Source of the DNA: Cristatella mucedo
Lineage: Eukaryota > Bryozoa > Phylactolaemata > Cristatellidae
Length of the DNA stretch: 64,000 bases
NCBI GenBank assembly: GCA_009760855.2
Contig: WPIO01000044.1
Coordinates: 2,429,393 to 2,493,392, forward strand
Direction of reading: 5' to 3'
The translations under genes and the position numbers were made by a program. The notes beneath the pieces were generated by a model. The model made no database searches, was not told where the DNA came from, and saw only the letters and a program-made list of their open reading frames with translations. Numbering within the stretch: position 1 is the stretch's first letter; every line of letters starts with the position of its first letter. Positions 43,412-53,462 of the stretch are shown here, piece by piece.

Positions 43412-43907
43412 TTACACAGTGGTTGGTGTGGTTGAATCAGCAGTTGATTGTGCTTGTGCAGCTAGAGCTGCTGCTGTTGCTTTTTGTCTAGCAATAGTAC
43501 TAGCACTTATATCAGGTGGAACTGCATAACACTCATCCTTGACAATTCCAGTGATATCGGGTTTAACTCCTGATATAACAGTTGATAGTGTTGGAAGTTG
43601 AGATGCAATCCAAGTTGTGTATCCAGAGATTTCTCCAGGTGTATCTAGAAGTGCATCAACATTTGCTCTAACGGTCGTTTCTAGATTTGCTGTTACATCT
43701 GATAATCCGGCTGTTATAATTTTTTGTGCTTCAATATCACATGCATCTAGATAAAACTGATGCATCAGTCATAAATGAAATATCAGAATCAAGTGTTTGT
43801 TGATCATATGATGTCATTCTTGATTTAACAAGATAATCAACGTAAGATTTAAGAAGGGTAACACTCGTGGGAAGAGTTGGATCACTAACGTCAGAAGCTG
43901 CTTGCAT
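43412..43907 (-). CDS. Small viral protein, Ala/Thr/Asp-rich, one frameshift
   Basis: ATG at 43907 (MQAASDVSDPTLPTSVTLL), then a frameshift near 43760 and a 117-codon open part (IITAGLSDVTANLETTVRAN, KATAAALAAQAQST) ending in TAA. Composition suggests a virion-associated helical protein. No homologue recognised. Confidence 0.5.
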
Positions 43908-43972
43908 TGCCTACAATAACTATAACACAATTACATTCACACAAATTAACTTGCAAGACCAAGAACAGATTA

Positions 43973-44248
43973 TTAGCAGATTTGTACACCAAGTTTTGTT
44001 TTTGGTGCTTTTGAATTTTTATTCTCTTCATCTATCATCTCATTTACTTTACTTCTACACTCCATTAGTTTATCACATGCATCACAAATCTCAACAAGAA
44101 CACTAGTAAATGAACTATCTAATTCGGGAATACATCTATCTAGTGAATGTCTAACAATTCTATGATCAAAACTTTTTAGTTTTTGAAGACGAATTTTTAG
44201 TGCCATTTCTCTAGATTGATCACAGCTAGGAATTCTTGAAGCATCCAT
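43973..44248 (-). CDS. Small basic viral protein, 91 aa, intact
   Basis: Uninterrupted frame: basic N-terminal half (MALKIRLQKLKSFDHRIVRH) and acidic Cys-containing C-terminal half (ICDACDKLMECRSKVNEMID). The CDxCD..ECRS spacing could bind metal, but no known finger fits. Unknown function. Confidence 0.5.
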   Translation of the reverse strand: MDASRIPSCDQSREMALKIRLQKLKSFDHRIVRHSLDRCIPELDSSFTSVLVEICDACDKLMECRSKVNEMIDEENKNSKAPKTKLGVQIC

Positions 44249-44271
44249 TTCTATAAGTTGTTAAATAATTG

Positions 44272-44738
44272 TTATAGTTCATCTTCTTCATTTACATAAT
44301 TATGATAATCTTGTTGAACATAATTAATTCACATAACGCATTCTCCAAATAGTAATTCTTCAAGACTTATATCACCTTCTGAAACATAATCTTTGTTACC
44401 ACTAATACTGCAGTGAGAAAAGTCTGATTCTGGAACATAGTCAGGATCTTCAGAAAGTATATCAGATACTGATTCTGAGTCTGAAACAGTGATGTCAATA
44501 GAATCTTCAACTTTTTCGTGATCATATACAACTTCTGAATTTTCTTGGTCCATTCCTATAATAGTGATTTTTTTTATTAATTTATATTTAATTTCTCTAG
44601 AATCTTGAATCTTGTATAAATTAATTTCTTCTTGTATATCAACGTATTTTTTTTATCAATTTCCATTTTCTCTTTATCATTAAATCTAACTTTCTTTATA
44701 ACTATTGGTTTGTCATCTTCATTCTTTTATTTTGGCAT
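44272..44738 (-). CDS. Acidic small viral protein
   Basis: ATG at 44738, a TAA at codon 4, a frameshift in the run near 44648, and then a long acidic Ser/Asp/Glu stretch (SDSESVSDILSEDPDYVPES, NKDYVSEGDISLEELLFGEC). A TGA at 44329-44331 is followed in the same frame by coding-like acidic sequence to TAA 44272-44274. Unknown; charged disordered proteins of this kind can be transcription or virion cofactors. Confidence 0.45.
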
Positions 44739-44771
44739 CTATATATGCATTTTGGCATCTATATATATTTA
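44731..44771. repeat. Short direct repeat TTTTGGCATCTATATAT
   Basis: The sequence TATTTTGGCATCTATATAT occurs twice in immediate succession, separated by only a few bases, just upstream of the acidic protein's start on the minus strand. It may be a duplicated promoter piece. Confidence 0.85.
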
Positions 44772-44804
44772 CCATTAATATTATTTAAACATTTAGTACA
44801 TTTT

Positions 44805-46850
44805 TCACCTGTCTTTTATTTTATAGTGACCGTAAGAAAGTGAGTGTACTCCACAATCTAACCAGTATCGTTTCGATTCAAATGCAGATAGTGTTCTTTT
44901 TTCATTTTCTTTGTAATGGTATTGTGTTTGCTCTGTGTCACGATAGAAATCTCTATCAAGTGTTTCATTAAATGCTTTTGTATTATAATTATTTTTACAA
45001 ATATCATTTACTGTAGATAAACAATCCAAGTATTGTTTGTGTGTTAACTCTGAGTGTTCAATTACTGATTTTGGAACTCCTTTTGCCTTCATAATCGAGT
45101 TTACATAACTAATTGAATATAGTTTTGGTCTTAAAGCGATGCATTCACTAATTGGTATACCTTTCCTCTCATCCTTGAATTTACCAAACTCATCTTTATG
45201 AAATCAATCTTTAATGTCAAGTAATTCTTCATCAAAGTGTTCACTCTTTATGTTAACAACTAACAAATCAGTATATGTATATAACAAATTTATTCTATCA
45301 TTAAACTTATGCTTGAATACATCGTAGTCAAATCTTTGCATGTGTAATTTTGATAAATCAAGAATAGTTACTCTGATGAACATTAGTTTGTCTAAAATTG
45401 TAGTTCTTTAAAACTGTTCAAAACCAGCCAAGTTTTTATCAAAGCATCTAATTTCTTTAAGTTTTGCATCTTTCATTAACTTATTATACAATAAATCACA
45501 CTTTTCAGTTCCTGTATTTACTAGTCTAACACATGTTCTGTTTTCAACGTTTTCACGAGTTTTTCCAAGAGTCTGACACATAAGTCCTTTGCACAGATTT
45601 CTTTTAAACTCATCTTTTTTACCATCGAATTCAATCGCCTTCTCTGCACATATATTAATAAATGGTTTTGCCCAACGTTTTTGTTTAAACTTGTAAACTT
45701 TATGTATTTTTGTTGGTATCAGTCCTTCACAAACTAAAAATTGAAAGTACCTATGATGTTTTAGATAATTAGTATTCTTAGAGAAATCACAAATCAATTT
45801 TGCTACATCACTTCCTCCTGTTGAAAATTCAAGTTGGTAGTTTGAATATTCAGAACTGTCAGCAATTCTACTCTCAATACAAAGTGAATGATCATTGTGT
45901 AAATCATGTAATTCCTTTGGATATTCTAAATAAACTAAAACGAATATACCTATATCTGTATCTGGTGGTAATGACATTATTGTTTCAAGCGGCCAATTAC
46001 TTAAATCATCTTCAATAGGTTCTATAATAGGTAAGTGCCACAGCATAACTGTTAGATATAATCTTGAAGCATCCCAGTACATAATGTGATTAGTTTCTGT
46101 TTCTTTATTGTAGTTAGGAAGTTTGCTGTTGTTAGCAGTAGACAATCTTTGACTTACTTGTCAGACACCTCCTCTAATAGAGTTCTTAAACTTTTGATAC
46201 AGTTTTAAATCATCTTTGTTTTTATATAGTAAGTTCATTGTACATGAAGCATAAAACAGAGTACACGACCATGCATAATGTGGTGCAGATAGATAATGAA
46301 CAGGATCTAATTTAAATATTTCAATGAAACTACTTATGTATGATTCAAAACAATCAGCAAGTAAAGTAACATCAAATTTTAGATAAATATCGTGGTAGTC
46401 TCCTAAATCCTTAATATTCAAAACTTTTAAAACATTTAGTGCGTGTGCATAATCTTCATCACTAATACTTTTATCAAAACTAAGTTAACTATTGAATGCT
46501 TTAATATCAGGTATCATATTCTAATAGAATCTATCAAACAACTCCATGAATTCGTACGGATAAACACCATTTCTTGATAAGATATTTAATAATTCATCAG
46601 GGTTCATTTTTAGATATAGTTTAAAAAAATACTCATTGCAATATAAAATTTTGAGTTATCCTTCTTTAATGAAATAAAAGCATCACATAATTTACTAGTC
46701 ATGAAATTATAAGAATCTTTGAACTCAAAATCATTGAATGACATTGACATGTAACTCCCCATATTATGTGCAACTGGTTTACAATCAATACTATAAGATG
46801 ACATTCCTTTTACAATCAAATGGGAATCATCACCTTAGAAATTACGTATA
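44805..46850 (-). CDS. Protein-primed-type family B DNA polymerase, N-terminus cut off
   Basis: Replicative polymerase of the Polinton/adintovirus type (DNA_pol_B_2). The N-terminal exonuclease part has DSHLIVKG and then FKDSYNFMTSKL. GVYPYEFMELFDRF, SISDEDYAHALNVL and GDYHDIYLKFDVTLLADCFE follow, then the motif A region YWDASRLY, VTILDLSKLHM, a motif C position reading YTYTDLL, and VHSLSYGHY at the end. From about 46610 to 44805, roughly 600 codons run in one frame with only TAG 46521, TAA 46485, TGA 46161, TAA 45408 and TGA 45204 in the way. Upstream, one frameshift in a T run near 46625 and TAA 46835. Odd: the first Asp of the usual DTDS of motif C is Tyr here, so activity is doubtful. The N-terminus is lost at the junction with Gypsy gag DNA. 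Confidence 0.93.
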
Positions 46851-47127
46851 AAGATCTTCACCGAACCGGTCACTTTCATCGCCTAGCAGCTGCCGTAAAT
46901 GCCGGAGGAACTGACTCGGCGTGCGATCGCGAACCTCGTAAATCGGCAGCCGACGTCTGGTGGAACAAGAAGTGAAAATGCGACTCAAGGCGGGCTAGCC
47001 AAAGCGTCGGGTCGCTTCGTAGAAATTCTGGCAACTTCACATGGCGATAGGAATAGGAATTCGCAGCGCCACTTTCAGGTTTAGCTAAAGCGATTGTTCG
47101 GTTTAGGAATACCTACCGTGTTCGAAT
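46851..47127 (-). pseudogene. Ty3/Gypsy gag N-terminal fragment
   Basis: The minus strand after the primer site encodes RHVKLPEFLRSDPTLWLARL followed by an ESHF block. This is the LPxFxxxDPxLWxxxxExxF motif that opens the capsid region of Gypsy gag. After a frameshift it continues with QFLRHLRQLLGD and is cut at about 46850, where the viral polymerase begins. Confidence 0.82.
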
Positions 47128-47147
47128 CAGCATAAGGGTCACCAATT
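47128..47147 (-). promoter_or_regulatory. Candidate primer-binding site of the Gypsy-like element
   Basis: On the minus strand the LTR end CCCTACA is followed by AATTGGTGACCC. TGGTGACCC is of the form expected for pairing to a tRNA 3' end (GGGTCACCA). I did not assign the tRNA. Confidence 0.6.
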
Positions 47148-47479
47148 TGTAGGGGTCGACTTCAGCTTAGCGCCCGGAAAGTTGACGAGCGCGTATGCAG
47201 TGCAGCAAGCACCGATAGCAAGGTAGTCACTGACCTCTCTACAAGATGTAATCGAATTCGAAAGACTCTTCGAGAGCAGTACACGTCCACGAGCCGGATA
47301 AAGACGGCACGTCTACTCACGACTGCGGGAGCTGCATGAGAGACCGGCTGGAAAAGATCGCATCACTGGGTGGCCATTCACTCATGCCTACACAGGGTAA
47401 GCTCCCGGCCGCAGAGACGTTATGCACTCCTGCCCTGTCAGGCTAGGGCGGGCAACATGGTGGCGATGCTTCGCCCACA
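47148..47479 (-). mobile_element. Gypsy-like LTR, right copy
   Basis: Starts TGTAGGGGTCGACTTCAGC and ends CGCCCACA; same orientation as 36119-36460. In minus orientation it is the 5' LTR and is followed by the primer site and gag. The 5 bp outside (GCCGG) does not match those outside the left LTR (ATTAG), so no target duplication is visible. Confidence 0.88.
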
Positions 47480-48164
47480 GCCGGTCGCTGGCTGGGTCTG
47501 GCCGAGTCAATGGAAGCCATTCGCTTAAGAACGGAGATGAATAATTGCATGGCACTCTCAAACTTAACCCGGAAGATATCGCATACAATTTTGAATACTA
47601 ACCAGCAGCTTTAAAACGCAGATTTTAGATATGGAAGGCGAATCGCAGTTCAAAATTACCGGGTCGGCCGGCCCACTGGAGACCAATTTACTCAAGAGCG
47701 TGCCCGTGCAAGCTCGAGAACTTTTGTGAGTAGCCCAGGAACACCGGTGTCTGTAATTTAAAACTGAGACCTCAGATTCCGGCAGCTTATTTTGGAAATG
47801 GCAGACAGATTGCAATTTGAAAGTGGCGGGCCACTCACTAGGCCAGGCCGCCGTTGGAGGCCACTTCCATGAGAACGTGCAAGGGCAATTGTTGTATGAC
47901 GCCGTTATTTTCAACTTCTGGTATTTGTATTACGTGTGCGTTATTTCCCATTCCGATTGGAGCTTTTCCGGCTGTGCCCACAGAATTTCGGGACTTCAGC
48001 ATGCTTAATACGGCATCGAATGTAGGCAGAAGCATAACTATATCGGTTGATTAATGCAAGTTAGAGAGATCGAGCTGTTTATTGTTTTGAAACAGCCCAA
48101 ATCCATTTTCCGAGAAGTCTCACGAATAACTGCGATACGTCTGCAATTTTATATAATACATAAT
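47480..48164. other. Sequence without recognised feature
   Basis: Several short open frames overlap on both strands here, none with recognisable domains. Some phrases (GCAGCTTATTTTGGAAATG) also occur near 35270, suggesting an old dispersed repeat. Confidence 0.4.
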
Positions 48165-48298
48165 ATATTCATTTGTATAGCGCCCCAGGAGAACTTAATC
48201 TCTATTCAGGCGCTTTACATGTGCCTCAGGGCTCGAGCCTACGACCACAGCCAGGCCTTGGTCGAGCGAGCACCTTAACCGCTGGACCAAACCAGCTC
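48165..48298 (-). mobile_element. SINE family 2 copy
   Basis: Hairpin tail (TAGCGCCCCAGGAGAACTTAATC), then a B-box-like GGGCTCGAGCC and an A-box-like CCTTAACCGCTGGACCAAA in the reverse orientation. Confidence 0.85.
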
Positions 48299-48474
48299 GG
48301 CGATTTGCAATAAGTCACATAACTGTCGTTTTATTTCCAACTTTTGAAGAATAATGCTCCGAGAATATATTGTTCACTCCTTTCTCGGTGGCTTTAAACA
48401 ATTTAACTAGCTCTCTGGTTCTGTCTCGGCAAGATTGTTGTAGTTTCTTTGTCGCTGAACCACCAAAAAAGCGA

Positions 48475-48985
48475 CTAGGCCACTGCAGCTGGTGATGAAT
48501 ATTGCTGTAAGGCTAGTTTAAAAATTCCACAAGGTTCGGCACGGTTGGACTCCTTCATACCTCGCTGAACTGCTTTACCAGTTTCAACCTCCTCGTTCCC
48601 TCACGTCCTGTATGGACCAATAAATTAGCTGTTCTATTACTCCGCTTAAAGACTGTTGGCGACAGAAGTTTTTTCTCTGCAGGTCCTAAACTGTGTAACT
48701 CACTTCCGCAATTTTTACGGAACGACAACTACTAGCCTGCTGCCGACAACGGCTCATCCTTTCCAGCAGTCTAGAGCTGATACTTCCACAATACTCACTA
48801 TCTAAACTGCTCTCCCGACTCAGCTATGCTTCCCACTTTCTCTTTGTTGCTCGAGACGGTCTGTTGGCTACCGAATGCGTACCGAAAACCGCTTAGGCTG
48901 TGAGTGCAGTATACAAAACTCTCCTGCCTAACACCCATATAGTCTCTGTGGTTTTGTGGAGTTACATCAGACGAATTTATATCAC
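48475..48985 (+). mobile_element. LINE family B, degenerate 3' part
   Basis: Same order of blocks as 35520-36118 (GGTTGGACTCCTTCATACCTCG, CTGCAGGTCC, GGCTACCGAATGCGTACCG). It ends with a GTGGTTTTGTGGAGTTACAT tail. Many small indels. Confidence 0.85.
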
Positions 48986-49074
48986 ATTCCATTACACAAC
49001 AGTGTTTCGGGTTTACCCTCTAAATCTCATGTGACCTTGCATGCACGTTCTTGCACAGTGGCTTCAGATAGCCC

Positions 49075-49345
49075 GGCCCATCGATTCCCCAGTAGTTTGA
49101 TCCACAGCAGAGAGCCAGCCGATGCCCAACACCAACTGTTTATTCCCACACAGAGCCGCCAGGCCACTGCCATCCTCGTCCTTGAGTGCCCTCCCTCATG
49201 TGGATATACCACGGCCGTCAAACCGCAGCTGACCGCCGGCCTGTCCCTAGGCCACAGCCACCAGCTGTCAGACCCTGGGGTGGCTCCGGATACTACCGGT
49301 CTGCCAGCACCGGCAGTGAGCCAGCGAACCCAGCTTTTTTCCAAA
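49075..49345. repeat. Dispersed repeat shared with the interior of the short LTR element
   Basis: Inverted relative to 26215-26475. Shared pieces include CACGGCCGTCAAACCGCAGCTGA/CGACTGTGG-type sequence, GGCCTGTCCCTAGGCCACAGC, and ATCCACAGCAGAGAGCCAGCCGATG. It may be a fragment of another copy of the element. Confidence 0.7.
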
Positions 49346-50125
49346 TGCTACATAATGGTGTTCCGGCTTTAACCAGAAAATTTTACGCCGCCCTACAAAT
49401 TGGGATTTCGATGCAGCACCCCAATCTGAAATAAGCGTCGCGCGCCAGTTGCTTTGATTTCACTTTAGAGAACAGTCTTCTAGGTTTACCCATACAATTT
49501 CGTGCACTTAAGCGTTCTTGCGTAATGCCTACAATAAACCAGCCCGCCCGACATTTTTAAACTGCGATTGGGCTGCCATTTCTACGAGAGACGTCGTACA
49601 GCTGAGATTAAGGTTCCCTCTAATTGAGAATCGTGTTCTGGGTTTGCCAACCAAATGTCGTAATATTGGGCATACGCACAAGCGGAAAGTAAATAGTTAT
49701 TTTGGGTTTTTGGTTACATCGCCTGCTCGGCATTCTGCTGCTGCAGCCGCCACATGCAGGCAAGGGCCGCTCCCTCAGACTGCGAGGCAGCTATTGCTTG
49801 TTTTCGTCAAGAAGTATTCTCGGCTCAGCTCAGCTCGGTCATGGAAGGATCAATGGGACTCCAGATGGCACTCGGTCGGGATTCTACTCGGTCGACCGAT
49901 CGAGCTGCGCTAAGGGTAACTCTATTCTCGGTATCAAAGTCCTACAAGTTTTGGCACCGAGTTAGACCGGGCATTACGACACAAAAAAGGACACCCGAAG
50001 TGTGTCCGTGAGACCTTAACAGTGTTCCTAGCTTCACAGTGTTCCAAGCTCTACGTGTCCGGCTAGCCGTTGCATGCCTCGAATTACTAGTCGACAGACT
50101 ATCTGAAGATTCGTTAATTTTATCT
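49346..50125. other. Sequence without recognised feature
   Basis: Open frames up to 131 codons (49518-49913, +) have no recognisable domain and overlap others in two frames. I see no support for a gene. Confidence 0.35.
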
Positions 50126-50320
50126 TTATCTGTAAATCTGCAAGCCACGAGGACTCTGTGGGTATTACGAAGGTGAGTTTTCTAAAGCTCACTTAAAGCC
50201 TGAGCGGATTTCGGTACGCGTTCGGTAGCCAACAGACTACATCTTACGAAACAAAGAGTAATCGAGAAGCATAGCTGAGTCAGGAGGGCAGCTGAGGTAG
50301 CGAGTAGTGCTGAATTTGTG
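50126..50320 (-). mobile_element. LINE family B, 3' fragment
   Basis: Divergent copy of the shared 3' end (GAGCGGATTTCGGTACGCGTTCGGTAGCCAACAGACTAC). Another divergent piece, 50740-50790, probably continues it after the SINE at 50413-50582. Confidence 0.75.
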
Positions 50321-50412
50321 CGACCAGTCGCGAACAGCAAAAGATCGAGTCGACAATGCAACTGGTAGTATATTAGTGAACAAACGAAACCCCGAGAAAG
50401 CTCTCTGACGGT

Positions 50413-50582
50413 GCGCCGTGATGGCACACTAGGTAGGGCGGTTGCTTTCGCGACCTCGGTCCCGAGGTCGTGGGTTTGATTCCTCCTGTGGGCGATCCTT
50501 TATCGCCACTGCAAGCATTAGTGATAGCCGTAAAGGCTCTTCTGTCGCTATAAAAAAGAGGCTGTTTAATCAGCTAGGATTT
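50413..50582 (+). mobile_element. SINE family 1 copy
   Basis: GCCGTGATGGCACACTAGGTAGG, GTCGTGGGTTTGATTCC, GGCGATCCTTTATCGCCACTGC, AAGGCTCTTCTGTCGCTATAAAAAAG. Close to 51648-51817. Confidence 0.88.
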
Positions 50583-50848
50583 ATTATTATTTATTTATGT
50601 CAGATCCTGGCCCGGAGAATTGCCAAAGAGTGTATTCTAGGGTCCGCTGTTCTTCTATGTTGACTTCCACCGACGTAGTTGGCTATCGCTGTACAGCCAA
50701 CCCAAAGTGTAGCATGGTAGTAGCAGTAAAGGACGGCTGGAAAGGATGCGCCACGGTCGGCAGCAGGAGAATGGATGCTAAGTAAGAAATGATTCCCTAG
50801 TTAAGTTCAGAAGCAGTTGTTGTAGCTTTCTCACTAGTTACAAATTGG

Positions 50849-51145
50849 TGTTGTATGACAGTGGCTACGGCAGTGTATGTTCTTGTGGAGTCTCATGGAG
50901 ACATGGTTCGGACGTGAGCGATGAACAAGACTCGTTTCTTCATTCCCTCATACATATACGATACGATATACGAGCTGGCTGACTCACCACTGATGAGGGA
51001 GTACATCTGTGGCAGGCCACATACTTACATCAAAGGCCGGAAGCTGCACCGAGTCAATTGCCCAACCACCTGCAGGTGGGGCATACATTAGTGGCCGATC
51101 TTGCTGCACTACTTACAATAGCAGAAGTAGCAGGGTCACACAACA
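50849..51145 (-). mobile_element. Solo LTR of the iMet-primed element family
   Basis: TGTTGTATGACAGTGGC to CACACAACA, with GAGTCTCATGGAGACATG and a GGGGCATACATTAGTGGCC match to the LTRs at 24825 and 27050. It is more divergent than they are from each other. No interior flanks it. Orientation is given as that of the paired LTRs. Confidence 0.8.
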
Positions 51146-51169
51146 CTGGCTTTACAATTAAGTCTGTGT

Positions 51170-51215
51170 TTGCACGTGTGTGTGTGTGTGCATGTGTGTG
51201 TGTGTGTGCGCGCGT
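51170..51215. repeat. (TG)n-rich microsatellite
   Basis: Interrupted GT runs (GTGTGTGTGTGTGCATGTGTGTGTGTG). Confidence 0.95.
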
Positions 51216-51499
51216 ATGGGGGAGCCACATGAGTAAATGTGTGAGAATGCTTGCACACCAGTACATGTGTTTATTGGTGTTTTGTTGTGCCTGCGCAGGT
51301 TGGTTTATAGATCTTTCAAAGTGCGAGTGTTGGCATAAATGTAAATGACTGCTTATTAAGGTGTATTGAGGTGTTTGTGCACTGGCTTGCTTGCATGAGA
51401 GCATGTATAGGTTAGTGCCAGTATGTGTTCTCACGTGGACACGTGTTGTGTGTTTCGGGGAGGGGCAAGGTTGTGGTGTGTGGCTGCATAACTATACGT

Positions 51500-52060
51500 T
51501 AAAATTTGGTGCATAACTTTGCAGCTAAGCTTGTGTGTGGTCATCAGCACAACAGTAAAGCTAAACCACTTCTCACACACATGCACTGGCTTCCCATCAA
51601 TCGCCATTTCGACTTCAAGACTTTTTTCACTCAGTTTAGGTTGGTGAGCCGTGATGGCACACTAGGTAAGGCGGTTGCTTTCATGACCTAGTTCCCGAGG
51701 TCGTGGGTTCGATTTCTGCCGTGGGCGATCCTTTATCGCCACTGCAAGCAGTGGTGATAACCGTCAAGGCTCTTCTGTCGCTATACAAAAAGATGCTGTT
51801 TAAGCAGCTAGGATTTTTTACTTGTAATGTCTCGCTCCAGCGTGCCGATCCAAGCTAATTCAAAATTAAGCTATACCACCGGCTCTTCTGACACAAGCAA
51901 TTTATCGGTCTGCCTCTAACCAACCTCAAATTCTCTCGAGATAGTGCCTTCAGCTCCTATGCTACCATAATCTGGAATTCACTTTCGAATGATGTCACCA
52001 CATCTCTCGCCTTTACGATATTACAAAAAGTAAAAAAGCACATCTACCTCACAATTCTTT
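51500..52060 (+). mobile_element. LINE family A-related fragment split by a SINE 1
   Basis: 51505-51645 encodes a block like LNHAFVxKLV..HNSKAKPLLTHMHWLPINRHFDF of the LINE A C-terminal region. After the SINE (51648-51817) it resumes at about 51830-52060 with the ILPH../SLAFTILQK-like end. Old copy. Confidence 0.6.
51648..51817 (+). mobile_element. SINE family 1 copy nested in LINE A
   Basis: GCCGTGATGGCACACTAGGTAAG, GTCGTGGGTTCGATTTC (B box), GGCGATCCTTTATCGCCACTGC, AAGGCTCTTCTGTCGCTATACAAAAAG, then A/T-rich end. Confidence 0.9.
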
Positions 52061-53394
52061 GAGCATGTGTTTGTGTGTGTGTTTGTGTGTGTCCTTAGTG
52101 CAATAGATAAGCTTCATTTCTAGCACAAGTAAAGCTCGTAGAAAGGGATCAATATCTCGTGAATACTATACTAATTTCTCAGTATTCTTATCTTAGTTGT
52201 GAGGGTGTGAGTATGTGTTCACTGTGGGGGAGGAGTGATGTACGCCTGCATGTGAGCCATGGTGAAGGCTGTTCGGGATAGGACTGGCTCATCACGTTTA
52301 AGTCAAATATGTACAAGTAATATAAAAAAATAATTCATGTGTATATCACTCTAAGATAATTTGGTCGTGGGCTCCAGTCCCGTGGCATAGGTGAAGTGCC
52401 TGAATAGAGAATTAAGTCATCATCAGTATCAGTATCAGTATAAGTATCAAACGACTGCGCGATATGTCTGTCCTCTTTGAAAAAACTGATCTGTTCCCAT
52501 AGTTTGAACATTATTAAAGCATTCATCTTTATGTCCAAGTATGTGATGTGATTGCTAAATGGTTGGTGAATGTTGCTATGCTGTCTTGGCATGTAAGATG
52601 AGCTTTTGCATGAGACCTGGCTTGACATTGACCCTTAGTTATAGCTAGTCTGTAACACTGGGTGTTTGCCTCGACTCCAGCCACAGCTCATCTATGCTCT
52701 GTATAGTTTTTCGATCTATGACATTACGGCATGACTGTGACCTCATGGAGCTGTGATGTCGCAGTGTTGACTATGCTCTGCACAGTCACACCCGAGTTTT
52801 CCCACACGGGTCCCACGGTTGGCAGGTAGTTGGGGGAGGTGGAGTCGCCCCATGACTTCCCTGCTTTACCACGGCTCATCCTGAACACCACCCTAGCGAT
52901 TCAAATGGGCAAGACAAAGCTAAGTGGCAACGGCGCTCGGAATTGCCAAGCAATATTTGATCTCCAATGCCGATAGCTGGTCACAAGTGTTCCCTTGACA
53001 CTTTACTTCGGCCGATTGTCTCACTGCCGACCTAGACGGTCAACTCGGTCCATCCATCCATCATCCATCCACCATCGTTCATGTCATTTTATGCGACGGT
53101 TCTGTGTGAGCTCCGCCAGTTGTTCTCCATTCGACTCCACATGACAGATCCCCCCTGCTACTTCATAGACCCTATTTGAAACCGGTCTCGGGTGGGGCCA
53201 GTGGATCACTGGCCATGCCTTTGGCGACCAGTCGTGCTTGGCTGAGCTAGACACCTCACCAACACATAGACTGTGCCATCCCTCTATCAGCCAACCCAAA
53301 TTGCCATTCTTGCTGAACTGCCATTCTCATTAGGCATCTAACCTATTTTCTTCCTTTGGTTTGATACTTTTGAGCACTCCTGTTACAGGTCTAT
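52061..53394. other. Mostly unique sequence
   Basis: Contains a partial SINE 2 (52360-52450, with a (CAGTAT)n-like tail at 52420-52450) and a GT stretch at 52070-52090. No gene seen. Confidence 0.4.
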
Positions 53395-53462
53395 CTGCGA
53401 TTTGTAAAGCACCCGGATAGAGATGCAGTGCTCTTAGGGTGCCACACAAACGACCTATTCAT
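53395..53462 (+). repeat. 3'-tail repeat shared with 21305-21372
   Basis: TTTGTAAAGCACCCGGATAGAGATGCAGTGCTCTTAGGGTGCCACACAAACGACCTA; the other copy differs at several positions. It looks like the 3' end of a third non-LTR family with the same general hairpin design. Confidence 0.65.

Larger units (their letters stand above)
37306..46850. mobile_element. Polinton/adintovirus-like viral segment, ~9.5 kb, truncated at both ends
   Basis: AT-rich, gene-dense, intron-free DNA quite unlike its surroundings. Gene order on this map: packaging ATPase (-), protease (+), unknown (+), PLA2-like protein (-), HNH-AP2 endonuclease (+), membrane-type protein (-), fibre-like protein (+), four small proteins (-), DNA polymerase (-). 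This set is characteristic of Polintons, adintoviruses and relatives. No integrase, major capsid protein or terminal inverted repeats were recognised. The ATPase C-terminus and polymerase N-terminus are cut at the junctions. Reading frames contain many in-frame TAA, TAG and TGA codons and single-base shifts. Confidence 0.93.

Noticed and set aside
37306-46850. TGA read as glycine or selenocysteine in the viral genes
   Set aside because: Most TGA positions suit Trp in context. One in the AP2 part of the HNH gene could suit Gly, but a single case is not enough. No selenocysteine insertion element was sought or seen.
37306-46850. A bacteriophage or plasmid origin for the AT-rich segment
   Set aside because: The combination of protein-primed-type polymerase, A32-like ATPase, adenain-like protease and PLA2-like protein is characteristic of eukaryotic Polinton-like viruses.
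49518-50011. Overlapping + strand open frames as a gene
   Set aside because: Three overlapping frames are open at once and none has recognisable domains or good splice sites.
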